From: Platanthera guangdongensis
Lineage: Eukaryota > Streptophyta > Magnoliopsida > Asparagales > Orchidaceae
Direction of reading: 5' to 3'
DNA: 64,000 bases
Assembly: GCA_039583875.1 (NCBI GenBank)
Contig: CM077149.1
Span: 27,293,194 to 27,357,193, forward strand
In this document: one piece after another, positions 1 to 9,405 of the stretch
How positions within the stretch are numbered: the first letter of the stretch is position 1
How the letters are laid out: each line of letters begins with the position of its first letter
Made by a program: the position numbers and the translations under genes
Notes under the pieces: generated by a model
Database searches by the model: none
What the model was told of the DNA's origin: nothing
The model's input: only the letters and a program-made list of their open reading frames with translations

Positions 1-76
1 TCAGAACTATCAAGTCAGTTGCGGCAAACTCATACTTCAACATAAATAGGTCAAGGAAGGTTGTGATGTATGTTGC

Positions 77-121
77 TGACGTCATCAAATAGAATCCAGC
101 CATCTGCAAAGTATATAAATA
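77..121 (+). promoter_or_regulatory. LTR promoter: TGACGTCA box and TATA box
   Basis: A perfect TGACGTCA palindrome (77-84), the classical target of plant TGA/CREB-type bZIP factors, lies 27 bp before TATATAAATA (112-121). Spacing and position in the LTR fit the U3 promoter of Copia-1. Factor binding is inferred from the motif only. Confidence 0.6.
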
Positions 122-994
122 GGCAGTGCTGCCTTCATAAAGAGAAGACATACACGAGAGAGAGAAATCATAAAGAAGAGATGACAGATCAAATCAAGCA
201 ATCAGAATTTCTCGTTCTAATTTCTTCCAAGTCCTAACCATGCGACATATTCGAGAAAGAGGAAGAAGACGAATGTCTTCAAGAATATCCTCATATCCCT
301 TTTACTAGTTTTATCTGAAGATCTAATTGCATCTGATCCACAACTTCTTCAAGGTATTCACGCCGATCAACATCAAGAAGATTGTTGTTTTAGTGAAGGA
401 ACTTTTCAGTCTGCAGATCTATCAAGAAGATATCCAATTGAAGCTGATTTGGAGAATCTGTGTAAACAGATATATCAGATTACAGGTTTACCGTTTTCAG
501 AAGTTTATTTTACCCATTATATTGTAATATCTCCTTGAGATTTGAGTGGGTAGGAGAATCTTTTTTCTGAGATTGTAAGCCTAAATTATAAAGGCTGAGG
601 TAGGTTTTTGAGGGACCTGAGGTAGGTGGTTTAGGTAAATCACTGAGTTGTAAGACTATTCTATAAAGGCTGAGGTAGGGATCTTTAGAGGTCCTGAGGT
701 ACGAGATTGAGGGAATCTCTGAGGTAGGACCATTTGGTCTGAGTATAAGTTTCTTGACATAAACTGATCAAGAAGGATCTTTGGATTCGAGTTGAGAAGG
801 AGGAGCAATAACCTTATCTAGCACAATGCTAGTGAGGAAGAAGGGGGTAAGTGGATGTACCCTAGATAGGGAAACCACAATAAATTCATTGTGTGTGGTG
901 GACTATTCTTTACTTGTGTTATGTGTGTTATAATCTGTGATAGTATTATTTCTATTTATTAAGGAACAGGGAATTGCAGAGGAATTTTTTAAAG

Positions 995-1027
995 GTCACC
1001 TATTCACCCCCCCCCCCTATAGGTGAC
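995..1027 (+). other. U5 hairpin with C-rich loop (Copia-1)
   Basis: GTCACCTA (995-1002) pairs perfectly with TAGGTGAC (1020-1027) around a 17-nt C-rich loop, 25 bp before the LTR end. Copia-2 and Copia-3 have hairpins at the same place with different but still paired stems. Confidence 0.7.
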
Positions 1028-1054
1028 TATCTAGCCATATGCTTGACTTTCAAG

Positions 1055-1066
1055 TGGTATCAGAGG
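1055..1066 (+). other. Primer binding site, Copia-1
   Basis: TGGTATCAGAGG follows the LTR end by two bases. It matches the complement of the 3' end of plant initiator tRNA-Met (TGGTATCAGAGC) over 11 bases; this is the usual minus-strand primer of copia elements. Confidence 0.85.
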
Positions 1067-1134
1067 GAGGTTATTCATAGAAAGACCTAACAGTCTAAAA
1101 AAGATCCTAAGGGTATTTGAAGATTATTAGATCT

Positions 1135-1426
1135 ATGGCTTCTGAATCTCACAGAGAACTCGGTTATATGAAGTTGACATTGTGTACTAAGGATAACTTT
1201 GTAATATGGAAACAGAGAGTGAGACTGTTCATGGAAGCCTCATATCCAAGAATCTTTGTCACAGTTCAAGAAGGTCCATATGTGCCCATGAAAATATCAG
1301 TCTTAGGTACAAATGTTCAAACCCCCAAGAAAATGTCAGAAATGACAAAGGATGAGGTGATACTTGCTACTATGGACAAGAGAGCACAGAATATAATAGT
1401 TAGGGCAATAGACAACTCAACCTTTG
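1135..1426 (+). pseudogene. gag: Copia-1 gag, N-terminal part
   Basis: Gag forms the virus-like particle core. The start ATG at 1135 (MASESHRELG) is chosen because it aligns with Copia-2 Gag (MGSSENHKELG at 11511). The conserved FVIWKQRVRLFMEASYPRI and MDKRAQNIIVRAID stretches mark the UBN2-type Gag of SIRE-like copia elements. The frame is intact until 1426, where a solo LTR of another copia family is inserted; Gag resumes at 2957. An upstream in-frame ATG at 1117 exists but lacks a homologous counterpart. Confidence 0.8.
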
Positions 1427-2956
1427 TGAAAGAGCAGTTTGATCTGATATACTCTAGAGGGGGGGGGGTGAATAGAGTATATGGTGCTTTGAAACCTTTT
1501 TACAATAATTGTTGTAATAAGAGTGAGCAGGGAAGCAGTTAAAAATCTAATCACAGAACTAAGTTAAACAAAAGCTAATCACAGAAAAATCAAGGCCAGA
1601 AACAAACATAAAAACAAGCAAAACCAGAAGACACAAGGAAATATAGTGGTTCCCCTAAACTTGGGTACATTCACTCTTCTACCACCCTAGGTAGGAATCC
1701 ACTGCAGGATGAGTTGATCAGGTGTCCAGGGCACCAATGAGCTTTTGATAAGGTGCTCAAAAACCAAACTAGATTTTTTGATCAGGTGTCTTGCCACCAA
1801 TGAGCTTTTGACAAGGTGCTCAAAAACCAAGCTCAAACTTTTGAAGGGAGTTTGAGAAACCCTTTACAGAGAGGGGGTGAGAGAGTGATGGAAGTCTTCT
1901 CTTTCTCAAACAACTGAGAAGACTATGTGGATTGTTGATGTCAAAGCTCCCCCTGAATCCTTGAGATCTTCAGGAAGAAAAGCTTTGCTGAGGGTGATAG
2001 GCCTTCAAAGATTGAACTCCAGCAATAGATGATTTCAGCAATGACTGAAATGTTGAATGTCTGGAGTCTTGAGAAAATATGTTGGCCTTGAACACTTTGA
2101 AACTAAAGAGATCTGAAGATTTTTGAAAGCTTGATCTCCTTGGATGTGTGTGTTCTTGAGGATTCTTTGAGACAGAATAATGTTTTAATGTATCTATGTA
2201 ATTTGTGTGTCTCCCTGTGTACATCCCCTTGTGAGACTCTAAAAATTCTATCTCTTTTATTCTCTGGTACAGAATAGAGTAACATTCTCTGTCAAGTATA
2301 GCTGTTAGCCTGCATTAATTACATCCTTAATTGCAAAAACTCTTCTGGAGGGAAGTCCACAGAAATATTCCTTGAAAAATCCCTTGAAACTTGGTCCAGA
2401 AATGAATGAAAACGGCTAGGAAATCTCTGAATTAATTGCAGAATAACTCCTTAACTGATTTGAATTTGAATATAGAAACATCCTTGAAGTTAACTGAAAT
2501 CGTCGAACTGAGCTCTGCTATCGTCGAGCTGAGCTCAGCCATCTGGAAGTATACAGCAACAAAATATCGTCGATCTGAGCTCACAGATCGTCGAACTGAG
2601 CTCAGAGATAAAGACCCAAAGCAGAGTCAAAATCGTCGACCTGAGCTCACCGATCATCGAACTGAGTTCGACGATATAATGAGGTTGAGCTCAGCGATCG
2701 TCGAATGGAGTTCGACGATCTATCGAAGTTGAGCTAGACGATTGTCGATCGGAGTTCGACGAATCGTCGTGCTGAGCTCGACGATCAGACTTAGTCTCCA
2801 GACAGAAAATCCTGGTCTTCAGGGCAGCTTCCAAACCTAGACTTCTAACCCTTAGACTCAATTCTAATTGACCTATTGAGCTATAAAGGAGGTCAAGCAA
2901 AGATTTCCTAGAGACATAGTGATCCTGACCCAAATTAGTAATAGGGTGTTCCAACA
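1427..2956 (-). repeat. Solo LTR of the Copia-3 family, in Copia-1 gag
   Basis: This 1530-bp piece matches the Copia-3 LTRs (26315-27897 and 36809-38385) in reverse orientation. On the minus strand it begins TGTTGGAACACC and ends TTTCA. Flanks are CTTTG (1422-1426) and CTTTC (2957-2961), a 5-bp target duplication with one change. No internal domain remains, so it is the footprint of LTR-LTR recombination. It carries the family's GTCGAACTGAGCTC motif array (2495-2790). The short frames inside it are not genes. Confidence 0.85.
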
Positions 2957-3248
2957 CTTTCAAAATCTGGTGCATTGTAATACATCCAAGGAGATGTGGG
3001 ATACCCTCATAGTATACATGGAAGGCACAGAAGAGGTAATAGATGACAGGAAATTTCTCCTCAACCAGCAGTATGAGGCCTTTAGACAAGGAAAAATTGA
3101 TTTTATTGAACAATGTTATGAAAAGTTCTTTAGAAAAGCTAATGATTTGAGAAACTATTGCAGAGACTTCTCAAATTATGAACTAAATGATAATTTTTTG
3201 AGATCCTTGAATAAATAATGGGACATCAAAATTTGTGTCGTAAGAGAG
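2957..3248 (+). pseudogene. gag: Copia-1 gag, middle part
   Basis: Gag continues here after the solo LTR: FQNLVHCNTSKEMWDTLIVYMEG aligns with Copia-2 residues coded at 11800-11865. The frame reaches an in-frame TAA at 3216-3218 where Copia-2 has an aspartate codon (K-D-WD becomes K-stop-WD). Reading then continues in the same frame into the next segment, so this is a single point lesion, not a gene end. Confidence 0.75.
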
Positions 3249-4727
3249 ATGGGAAATCTAAGAAACATGTTGCCCCAAGACTTATTTGGGAAGTTAATGT
3301 CACATGAACTTCAGCTAAATTCTAGGAAAGCTGAAGCTGAATCAGTCAGACACTCAACTCAGCCTAAATCTGTATCCTTCAAAGTAGATACTTCTAAGAA
3401 AGCTAGAAGAGAAGTACCATCATCACCCATAAGGGATGAAGATTCATACAGTACTGCAGCATGTTCTTCTTCAGAAGAAATATCAGATGATGAACTGGAT
3501 TTGTTTACCAGGCAATTCAAGAAAATGTTAAGAAGGAGAAATCAGTGGAGCAATAGCAAACCTTCAGGATCAAGCTCTAATAAAAGCAAAGACAAGCACG
3601 GAGACAAATCTGTGGTCAAGTATGATTCACAACAGAACAAACAATTTAAGACTGACATTATTTGTTTTTGTTGTAATAGGCCTGGGCATGTCATTGCTGA
3701 CTATCCAGTAAAAAGAAAGGAGAACAGGAAATCAAAAGAAAAGAAGTTCAACAACGACAAAAAATCAGAGAATGGTCTGATGGCAAAGAAGTTAAAGACC
3801 TTATCTTATAGTGATATAGATTCAACTGAATCAGAAGAAGAAACTGTTAGAATGATCTCATATGAAGAAGAGTTTATCAGAAGGGCTATATACAAAAGGA
3901 AGTGTACCACAACTTCATCAAACTATGGTGATTATGAAGAAGACATGGAAATCAACTTGATGGCTATATCTGATATCCTAGAAACAAAAGCACGTGACTG
4001 TAAAAGTACACAGGAATGTCCAAGTTCCAGAGATAGACCAATCTGGTACTTGAATAGTGGATGTTCAAGACATATTACTGGAATAAGGGGAAATCTGAGG
4101 AAATACATCCCTTTGGAGAATGGACCAAAGGTGATCTTTCGAGGAGTTGATAAAGGCATAACCAAAGGTTATGGTAAGATCACAAATGGCATAGTCACAC
4201 TCACTAAAGTAGCATATGTGGAAGGGTTGCAACACAACCTTATAAGCATACGCCAACTTTATGATCATGGCTATGACATATCTTTCCACAAATATGAGTG
4301 TCTAATAAAAAGGTCAAGTGACCAAGAGGTCATCTTGACAGGCACTAGATGTGGGAATATGTACTCTTTGAATTTTCTATGTATAAAGTCACACTCTCCC
4401 TTATGTTTAGTTGCAAGTGAGAAAGCCTCACTTTGTGTTAAGTGGCACAAGAGGCTAGCTCATTTGAACTATAAGACTATAGGCAAACCGTACAACAAAG
4501 AGCTTGTTAGGAATGGCCCTAACCTTAAATGCTCTAAGGAAAGCATCTGCTCAGCATGCCAAAAAAGCAAGCAGATTAAAGCTTTATTCAAGAGTTATGA
4601 ATCCAAAGACTTAGTGAGGTGTTTATACCTCTTGCATATAGACTTTTTTGGTCCTATACCAGTTCATAGTTTAGGAAGGAGAGTCTACACCTTTGTAATT
4701 ATTGATGATTATTCCAGATACTCTTAG
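3249..4727 (+). pseudogene. gag-pol: Copia-1 gag zinc knuckle, protease and integrase start
   Basis: This 492-codon frame holds the Gag C-terminus and the start of Pol. The zinc knuckle near 3660-3705 reads CFCCNRPGHVIADY, with the last zinc ligand Cys changed to Tyr. The protease site near 4052 reads NSGCSRH, where the catalytic Asp of the D-S/T-G motif is Asn. The integrase HHCC zinc region follows ([13 protein letters not shown]...CSACQ, 4445-4560), then the start of the catalytic core (LLHIDFFGP). The frame ends at a TAG (4725-4727) at a site where Copia-2 has Trp. Unlike Copia-2 and Copia-3, gag and pol share one frame. The protein could not have been active in its present form. Confidence 0.8.
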
Positions 4728-5514
4728 GTTTTCTTCTTAAAAAAAAGTTTGAAACTCATGATGTCTTCAAGACTTTTGTCAAACAAATTCAGAATGAATT
4801 TAACAGTACTATGGTCAGAATTAGAAGTGATCATGGAACTGAATTTCAATCTGATTATATGAGAAAGTTTTGTGTATAACTGGAGTTTCAGCAAGAATTT
4901 TCTTCACCAAGAACACCCCAGCAAAACGGAGTTGCTGAGAGAAAGAATAGTATTCTCATTGAAGCTGGAAGAACAATGTTGAGTGATTCTTCACTCCCAG
5001 AATATTTTTGGGCAGAGGCAATTAACACTGCATATCATGTTCTTAACAGAGCTTCAATAAAACAATGACTAAATAAAAACCCTTATGAACTTATGAAGGG
5101 CAGAAAACCAAACGTAGACTATTTTAGAATATTTGGTTGTAGATGTTATGTCCTAAATAATGGGAAAACATACATAACCAAGTTTGCTGAGAAATCATAT
5201 GATGGGATATTTGTTGGTTATTATAACCACAACAAGGCCTATAGGGTCTACAACTTGAAGGATGAAGTTGTAGAGGAGTCTGTACATTTTGTATTTGATG
5301 AAAGTTCTATGTTTTATAATGATAAGTAAGGTACATCAAGCACAACATGTGTGGATTTGAAGTTAAAGGAGCTGATTATAGAAGATATAGTTAGAACAAA
5401 GCAGAATAGGTAAGATGAAATCAACATTGTGGAGGAAGTGCTTGCACAAGAAAATCCAAGAGAAGCAACTCAGCAACATGATCAAGATGGTCCAGGAGGA
5501 GAAGTCACACTGCC
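4728..5514 (+). pseudogene. pol: Copia-1 integrase remainder, broken
   Basis: Integrase continues in several frames: an SDHGTEF-like region near 4830, [18 protein letters not shown] near 4900, and MKGRKPNVDYFRIFGCRCYVLN (5093-5329), which aligns with Copia-2 at 14647 onward. Stops at 4878, 5067 and 5329 and small frameshifts break it. Sequence stops abruptly at 5514, between integrase and RT, where the Gypsy-A LTR begins. RT and RNase H of Copia-1 are not in the window. Confidence 0.75.
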
Positions 5515-7598
5515 TGTAACGCCCCGAAACTCAAAAGAGGGATGGACAGCATTTAGAGACGAGTTTGATGCATGGTAAGGGTCACACGGCCTAGGACACC
5601 GGCATGTCCCGGGCCGTATCATTCTCGAGTTCGATGAACTTTCCGAGTGGTCGACGAAATGCAGTCGACGATCGTCGAGACAGCGAACACAACCTGAGAC
5701 ACGTGCATGTCCAGGGCCGTGTCCTGCTCTAGCTATTAGTCGGGCTGTGTCGGGGGAGGAACACGGCCTGGAGCCCAGGCATGTTTTGTTTGACACGGGC
5801 ATGCCAAAACTGACAGGGGCATGTCGAGAACCGTGTCCTCTTTGGGTTTTTTTGTCCTGTGTCGATTGAGGAACACGCCCCGCAACACGGGCGTGTACTG
5901 ATTGACACGGGCATGTCAAGATTGATACGGGCTTGTCGAGAACCCGTGTTCTGGTCGTGAAGTGACAGTTTCAGCATCGATTGAGGTATATGGCCTTGGA
6001 CACGAGAGTGTCACAAGTCGTGTTCGGCCCAGAAATGTTTTTTTCAGGTCGAATCGTGGTCGTTCCTTTCCTTCAAATAGGATCCAATAGCTTAACCTTT
6101 CCCCTGCTGGTATAAGGCCGGGAATAGGGTTTGAAACCCTCATTACACTTAGGGCTTACTCTTTCTAAAGCTTTAGAGAGAGGGGAGAGCAAGGAAGAAG
6201 GATAAGGAGAGTTTTGGTTGTCGGTAGAGCTTCGGATCCCCAAATCGCAAGCTGAGTTCAGATCTACGGATGCAAGGCCATTACGGTGCTTCTCATCCGT
6301 CTAGATCTCCATGGAGCCAATGATAAATGCAAGGGTAACGATTCTCTTCTTGGATATGTGAAGTCATCTTTCCTTTTTGCATAGGAAGCCCACTCTCATG
6401 AGTATGCGGTGAGTGTGAGGTATTCCTTCGAGTAGACATGAATAGTCCCCGTTGTTTTGCATGTAGAGTCCGGAATCGAAGAACGTACATAAGCATGGTG
6501 TGTGAAGCCTACCCGGACATGTTGGTATGGATCAGTGATGTTTCATTATGCATGAAAGTCCATAGAAGACTCTGCGCCGAAGGTTGTTTTCGGATTTGCT
6601 ATGAGGTACATTGCAACAGGGAACCTTGAGTACTAACTCCAAGGTGCACTCGAAAAACTGGCCAAAAGAATGATTCTTCCATCTTGGTGGACTAGGAGCC
6701 AACTTGCACAAAACTGGGTTATGTAAAGCGTGTGATCGATTTGGGACTCGGGGAAGCTTGACCCGCGCATATGGCTTAAATTGACATTACGTTGTGAGCA
6801 ACGGGTTAGGTAGAACCGTACTCGCTCTATGTCATTCGGTTAAAGAGACCTAAGGTACATGGTACTTGTCGTTGGCATAGATGGAGGGTCTTAGGCATAG
6901 GCCAGTAAGACTACAATGCTCACAAGGTTTGTCATCCTGGAGGCGGTAGTGAGACCACGGATTTTGACCGGGTTTACTGAGAATGTGCCCTGAGTGCACG
7001 GGGTGTGTGCTCGTGCGTTCCTACGGCTATGATGAAGTGTAACTTCACTACTGTTTGGCTATGCTAATAAAGTGCAGGGAAGGAGCATTGCCTCCCCGAG
7101 TTGAGGGGCGAGATCATTATAATTTGGTCAGATTTAGCTGCCCGTTGCTTTTGTTTGCAACCACTGCAGTGGATTGTTTCATGCAGGTGTTGCAGAGCCA
7201 ATTGGCAAATAGCGTGCTGAAGACCTGGTTGCTAAGCTTGCACTTGAAGGCCAAAGCGAATATTCAGTTTTTCTGCTCATGTGTAACCGGCCTGCGTGCC
7301 GATGTATGGAAGACAATATTTGTTTAAAATAAACTCTTGTACGTCCATAAGTCCAAGTACTTTGTGTATTTGTACGCTCATTCCTATTTTTGGGTATTTT
7401 AGTGGACATTCATGTTGTGGCTTGGGTTCTTTTCTTTGCAACATTTAAAATGCTTCCACTATAATGTGCTCTGTGTAGGACGTGTGTTATTGGAAGGATG
7501 GTTTCATTTTGAAACCCTTCGGTCTGTCTGTGGTATATGGCGTCGGGTCTCGGCCGGACCTACTGCTATATGTTATGTGACGGATAGGGGGTGTTACA
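5515..7598 (+). repeat. Gypsy-A 5' LTR
   Basis: The LTR starts TGTAACGCCCCGAAAC and ends GGGGTGTTACA, giving a 6-bp terminal inverted repeat (TGTAAC/GTTACA), and is followed by a PBS. It is 2084 bp and interrupts Copia-1 pol. At 5580-5960 it has repeated GACACGGGCATGTC / CCGTGTC motifs resembling those of the Gypsy-C LTR. Open frames here (for example 5482-5919 minus, 7055-7327 plus) show no protein family features. Confidence 0.8.
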
Positions 7599-7758
7599 AT
7601 TTGGTATCAAACTACCGGTTTCGATCATGCTTAAATGAATTCGTGGGTGAATTCTTTTAAGGGGTGGTGAGCACATGTGTGTGCGTCATCGTTATAATAT
7701 AAAAAGAACCCAAGAATGTCCACTTAGGAATGAAAATACACATGTTTGAGGAACCTAC
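7599..7758 (+). other. Gypsy-A primer binding site and leader start
   Basis: TGGTATCAAA (7602-7611), four bases after the LTR end, is a tRNA-Met-type PBS. About 150 bp of leader follow, then the Gypsy-B LTR interrupts. The stretch 7705-7742 carries inverted copies of short LTR words from 7376-7440 (GAACCCAAG, AATGTCCACT, TAGGAATGA). No gene is seen; the body of Gypsy-A lies outside the window. Confidence 0.7.
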
Positions 7759-8217
7759 TGTAACGCCCCCAATATTTTCGATGATTTATTTGAGTGGGCA
7801 ACGTCAGATTTATGACGTCGTGGCGTTACTTTTAACATTGAGTTTTGGATTTAAGTAATTTTGGACTTTCTCGTCCAGTTTCGCCGCAACCCGAGCATTT
7901 TTGGAGTCTCGGCGCGCGATCGAAGTTTTGGGTTTTGTTTTTATTCGCCGTATACTTTGACGGTTAATATCTCGGAAATGGCTCGTAGGATTATAGTTTT
8001 AACTTTGATGTTGTGTTCATAGCGTCAGTGTTTGCCTACGGCGTGAGTTTCGTTTAATTCGGCGCGCTTGAGCCTTTGTTTTGATCTCATATTTCCATGT
8101 TCAACTATCTGAACATGATAATTGCTATATTAGTGACTGCTTGTTTTGATTCTCGGGAATCCCTCCTATAGGTGTGGGATTTTGTCGAACCAACCTTATT
8201 GTATTCTTTTTTTTCTG

Positions 8218-8800
8218 GGCGATGTGTCAAGTTCGACAATCATCAAGAAGAGCTCGACGATTGTATTCTTTTTTTCTGGGCGTTGTGTTGAGTTCGATGA
8301 TCGTCGAGCGGAGCTCGACGATTGTATTCTTTTTCTGGGCACTGTATCGAGGTCGACGATTGTCGAGCGGAGCTCGACGATTGTATTCTTTTTTGGGCTC
8401 TGTCTGGAGGTCGACGATCGTCGAGTAGAGGTCGACGATCGTCGAGCGGAGCTCGACGATTGTATTCTTTTCGGGGCGCTGTCTGGAGGTCGACGATCGT
8501 CGAGCGGAGCTGGACGATTGTCGTGCTGAGCTCGACGAAGAGTCAAGAGGAGCTTACTGTAGGTCTAACGGTGCTGGGTTTTGTGTTCAACGATTTTCAA
8601 ATTGAGTTCGACGATCTGTGTTCTGCGTTCGACGATCAGGCCATGTGTTCTGCGTTCGACGATTTTCGAATTGAGTTAGACGATCTGCATTCTGTGGTCG
8701 ACGATCAGGCCCTATGTTCTGCGTTCGATGATTTTTGAATTGGGATCGACGATCAGGCCTTCCGTTCGATGTTTTTCGAACAGAATTCGTCAAATGGAGT
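8218..8800 (+). repeat. TCGACGATCGTCGA palindrome array (Gypsy-B LTR)
   Basis: Imperfect units of about 55-60 bp (8218-8530) repeat a GTCGACGATCGTCGAGCGGAG core joined to GCTCGACGATTGTATTCTTTT. A second block (8585-8790) repeats GTTCGACGATC... with TTCTGCGTTCGACGA. All units centre on TCGA or CGTCGA. The array sits 280-860 bp upstream of the TATA box. Confidence 0.8.
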
Positions 8801-8868
8801 TTTCCCTTTTGTTCGATGAACGTCGAGCTGAGCTTGACCCAGAATCGAACGGAGTTGTCTTCCCCTAT

Positions 8869-9012
8869 GCTCGAGTAATCCTCGTGTATTACTCGAGTAG
8901 GTGCCTTAATGCTCGAGTAATCCCCGTGCAGTACTCGAGTAAGTGCATTAGTGCTCGAGTAATCCCCGTGCTCTACTCGTGTAATTCCCTTGGTACTCGA
9001 GAAATCCGTTCC
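8869..9012 (+). repeat. CTCGAGTAATCC array (Gypsy-B LTR)
   Basis: Four degenerate units repeat CTCGAGTAATCCYCGTG followed by an ACTCGAGTA-type site. The core CTCGAG / TACTCGAGTA is palindromic. It lies about 70-210 bp before the TATA box. Confidence 0.8.
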
Positions 9013-9080
9013 TTCTATCTCGGGAAAACCGGTTCAGCTAAACCCGAATTATTTTGTTGTTCTTCCTGTTATCACCTTAG

Positions 9081-9088
9081 TATAAATA
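9081..9088 (+). promoter_or_regulatory. TATA box of the Gypsy-B LTR
   Basis: TATAAATA lies downstream of the palindrome arrays. No ATG occurs from here to 9260, nor after Copia-2 until 22717, consistent with a long untranslated leader that Copia-2 interrupted. Confidence 0.6.
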
Positions 9089-9255
9089 CCTTCTTCATCT
9101 TCTTCATCTTCTCAGATTCTTTTTCCTCCCGAACCAGAGCGGCGTGAGCGAGAAAGAGGTTGTCCTTCCTTATTTCTTCTGGTGGCCGTCGACGGTGCTC
9201 CGGTACTCAGAATTTCAAACCGATCGTAGATCTGGAAAGCTCTCGTCGAGAGCTA

Positions 9256-9260
9256 CTCTC
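9256..9260. repeat. Target-site duplication of Copia-2 (CTCTC)
   Basis: CTCTC here and at 22513-22517 flank Copia-2 exactly. They define its ends as 9261 and 22512. Confidence 0.9.
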
Positions 9261-9405
9261 TGTTGGGTACATTGGTCAAATGTACCTGATTTGAAGAAGC
9301 CTCACCCAACACAATGATATACATCATAATGTATTTGATGTATGTTGAGTTTACTTGTGCAGGTTAAGTATTCACTGGACTGAAGCAAAAAGTTTCTAAG
9401 TCCAT

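Larger units (their letters stand above)
1..1052 (+). repeat. Copia-1 5' LTR, 3' portion
   Basis: This is LTR sequence cut by the window start. It ends in TTTCA at 1052, two bases before a primer binding site. It contains a TATA box near 112, imperfect repeats around CTGAGGTAGG (595-740), a poly-C stretch in a hairpin near 1010, and the GTGGATGTACCC...GGGAACCAC block (850-880) also seen in the Copia-2 LTR. The 66-codon open frame at 327-527 has no support as a gene. Confidence 0.85.
7759..9260 (+). repeat. Gypsy-B 5' LTR, first part
   Basis: The LTR starts TGTAACGCCCCCAATATT, close to the other gypsy LTR starts. It contains palindrome arrays and a TATA box at 9081, and is split at 9260 by Copia-2. 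Its sequence resumes at 22518 after the target duplication. The frames at 8146-8529, 8322-8738 and 8728-9147 arise from tandem repeats and are not genes. Confidence 0.75.

Noticed and set aside
8146..9147. Long overlapping open frames on both strands (up to 139 codons)
   Set aside because: They follow from tandem repeats lacking stop codons; the peptides are periodic (for example VDDRRAELDD) in several frames at once.
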